This document shows positions 61,069 through 61,498 of a stretch of DNA of 61,498 bases, in pieces. The notes under the pieces are model-generated. The model saw only the letters and a program-made list of their open reading frames with translations, was not told the origin of the DNA and made no database searches. The stretch spans positions 1-61,498 of the forward strand of contig JACPCE010000004.1 of the NCBI GenBank assembly GCA_016179945.1, written 5' to 3'. How positions within the stretch are numbered: the stretch's first letter is position 1; each line of letters starts with the position of its first letter. The position numbers and the translations under genes were made by a program. This stretch comes from Candidatus Woesearchaeota archaeon (GTDB taxonomy: Archaea; Nanobdellota; Nanobdellia; SCGC-AAA011-G17; GW2011-AR18).

Positions 61069-61350
61069 ATGAAAGAACATCCAAGAATTTCTACTATGAT
61101 TAAATTTTATAGAGATGAACAAAAAGTTTGTCCTTTTATGAGTCCTTATATCACACAATTTGTTTTAGTTCAAGAAAATTATACTAGATCTTATATAGCT
61201 AATCCTTTATTATCTTGGGTGAAATTTAAAGATCTAAAAGTTTTAAGTTATGTTTGGGAAAAAGATCCTAGATTTGAAGATGAAAGAAAAACTGCAATTA
61301 AGATGTTTGGCGATCTTGCACATATTTTATATGAAGATCAAAACAATTAA
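61069..61350 (+). CDS. Hypothetical protein, 93 aa
   Basis: Not recognised. The start is placed at the ATG at 61069, one nucleotide after the J-domain gene stop, in preference to an in-frame TTG at 61060. It has MIKFYRDEQKVCPFMSPYI and aromatic segments (YIANPLLSWVKFKDLKVLSYVWEKD) with an amphipathic C-terminus. It is likely co-transcribed with the J-domain gene. Confidence 0.5.
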   Translation: MKEHPRISTMIKFYRDEQKVCPFMSPYITQFVLVQENYTRSYIANPLLSWVKFKDLKVLSYVWEKDPRFEDERKTAIKMFGDLAHILYEDQNN

Positions 61351-61411
61351 AGTTCTAACGGTTCAATATTTAGTCCAATTTTAATTCCACCGCATTAATT
61401 TATAGAATGTA

Positions 61412-61498
61412 TGCGCGAGCCGGGATTTGAACCCGGGTCGGAACGTGTTTGCTTATTAAAATGGCAACGTCCCATATAGGTCGGTTTTTTTGAACCTC
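61412..61498 (-). tRNA. tRNA-Gly (GCC), 3' part, with 15-nt intron
   Basis: On the reverse strand the T-arm is CCGGG-TTCAAAT-CCCGG and the 3' acceptor strand is CTCGCGC with discriminator A at 61412. The anticodon stem GGACG pairs with CGTTC (61441-61445), and anticodon GCC is at 61463-61465. A 15-nt intron (61447-61461) sits at 37/38 with a strict BHB: TTGC pairs with GCAA, and the bulges are CA^T and AC^A. The 5' part runs off the window; the D-arm region seen is over 20 nt long, which hints at a second intron. Confidence 0.88.

Overview
The window is AT-rich (roughly 30% GC by eye), densely coded DNA from an archaeon, most likely a DPANN lineage near Woesearchaeota/Pacearchaeota. The archaeal evidence is a 16S/23S operon with archaeal signature sequences, uS9, uL13, eS24, eS31 and eL41, Spt4, Rpo7, TrmB and Lrp-type regulators, Elp3, and TATA boxes ending 21-24 nt before many start codons, which points to leaderless mRNAs. 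Bacterial-type genes sit among these: gyrB/gyrA, an ECF sigma-70 factor, GatC/GatA, DUF1385, a LysM-M15 peptidase and a NitT/TauT-type ABC transporter. The lineage assignment is inference; no search was run.

Layout. 1-7.5 kb: GGCT-like proteins, uS9/uL13, an Fe-S-type fusion protein, thioredoxin reductase, the sigma factor and endonuclease III. 7.5-14.2 kb: intron-containing tRNA-Trp, a GH113-like lipoprotein and three surface proteins. 14.2-26.4 kb: SMC, a two-HTH regulator behind a UUCG hairpin, the eS31-eS24-Spt4-Rpo7 cluster, gyrB - aldolase-like gene - gyrA, and a Nudix hydrolase. 26.8-32.7 kb: eL41, then the rRNA operon. 32.7-38 kb: TrmB regulator, a 22-codon ORF, a cysteine-desulfurase-like enzyme and two secreted proteins. 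38-43.5 kb: parvulin, a P-loop ATPase, a double Lrp regulator, two toxin-antitoxin pairs, three orphan genes and a CDP-alcohol phosphotransferase. 43.6-56.2 kb: PHP and DUF1385, membrane proteins, Elp3, a frameshifted TrmB gene beside an ABC transporter, HAD, a transglutaminase-like protein and gatC-ASCH-gatA. 56.2-61.5 kb: an acidic protein, an orphan GHKL ATPase, PIN-like proteins, a secreted DNase I-like enzyme, the LysM-M15 lipoprotein, a J-domain protein and the 3' part of an intron-containing tRNA-Gly.

The most striking part is the RNA genes. Every tRNA and both rRNAs are interrupted. The 16S gene carries a 111-nt intron with a full bulge-helix-bulge (BHB) motif that splits the near-universal GGATTAGATACCC site used for PCR. 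The 23S gene has an insertion of about 172 nt closed by an 11-bp stem. The tRNA-Ala between them has two introns, one in the T-loop. A small A/T hairpin followed by TGARYAAAA recurs in a tRNA intron, twice in the spacer and in the 23S insertion. Long processing stems flanking both rRNAs can be read directly.

Other points worth attention are the archaeal ECF sigma factor, the LysM-M15 lipoprotein in an organism not expected to make murein, the aldolase-like membrane protein inside the gyrase operon, an ASCH protein translationally coupled between gatC and gatA, and a recurring TTACTAC/GTAGTAA promoter motif.
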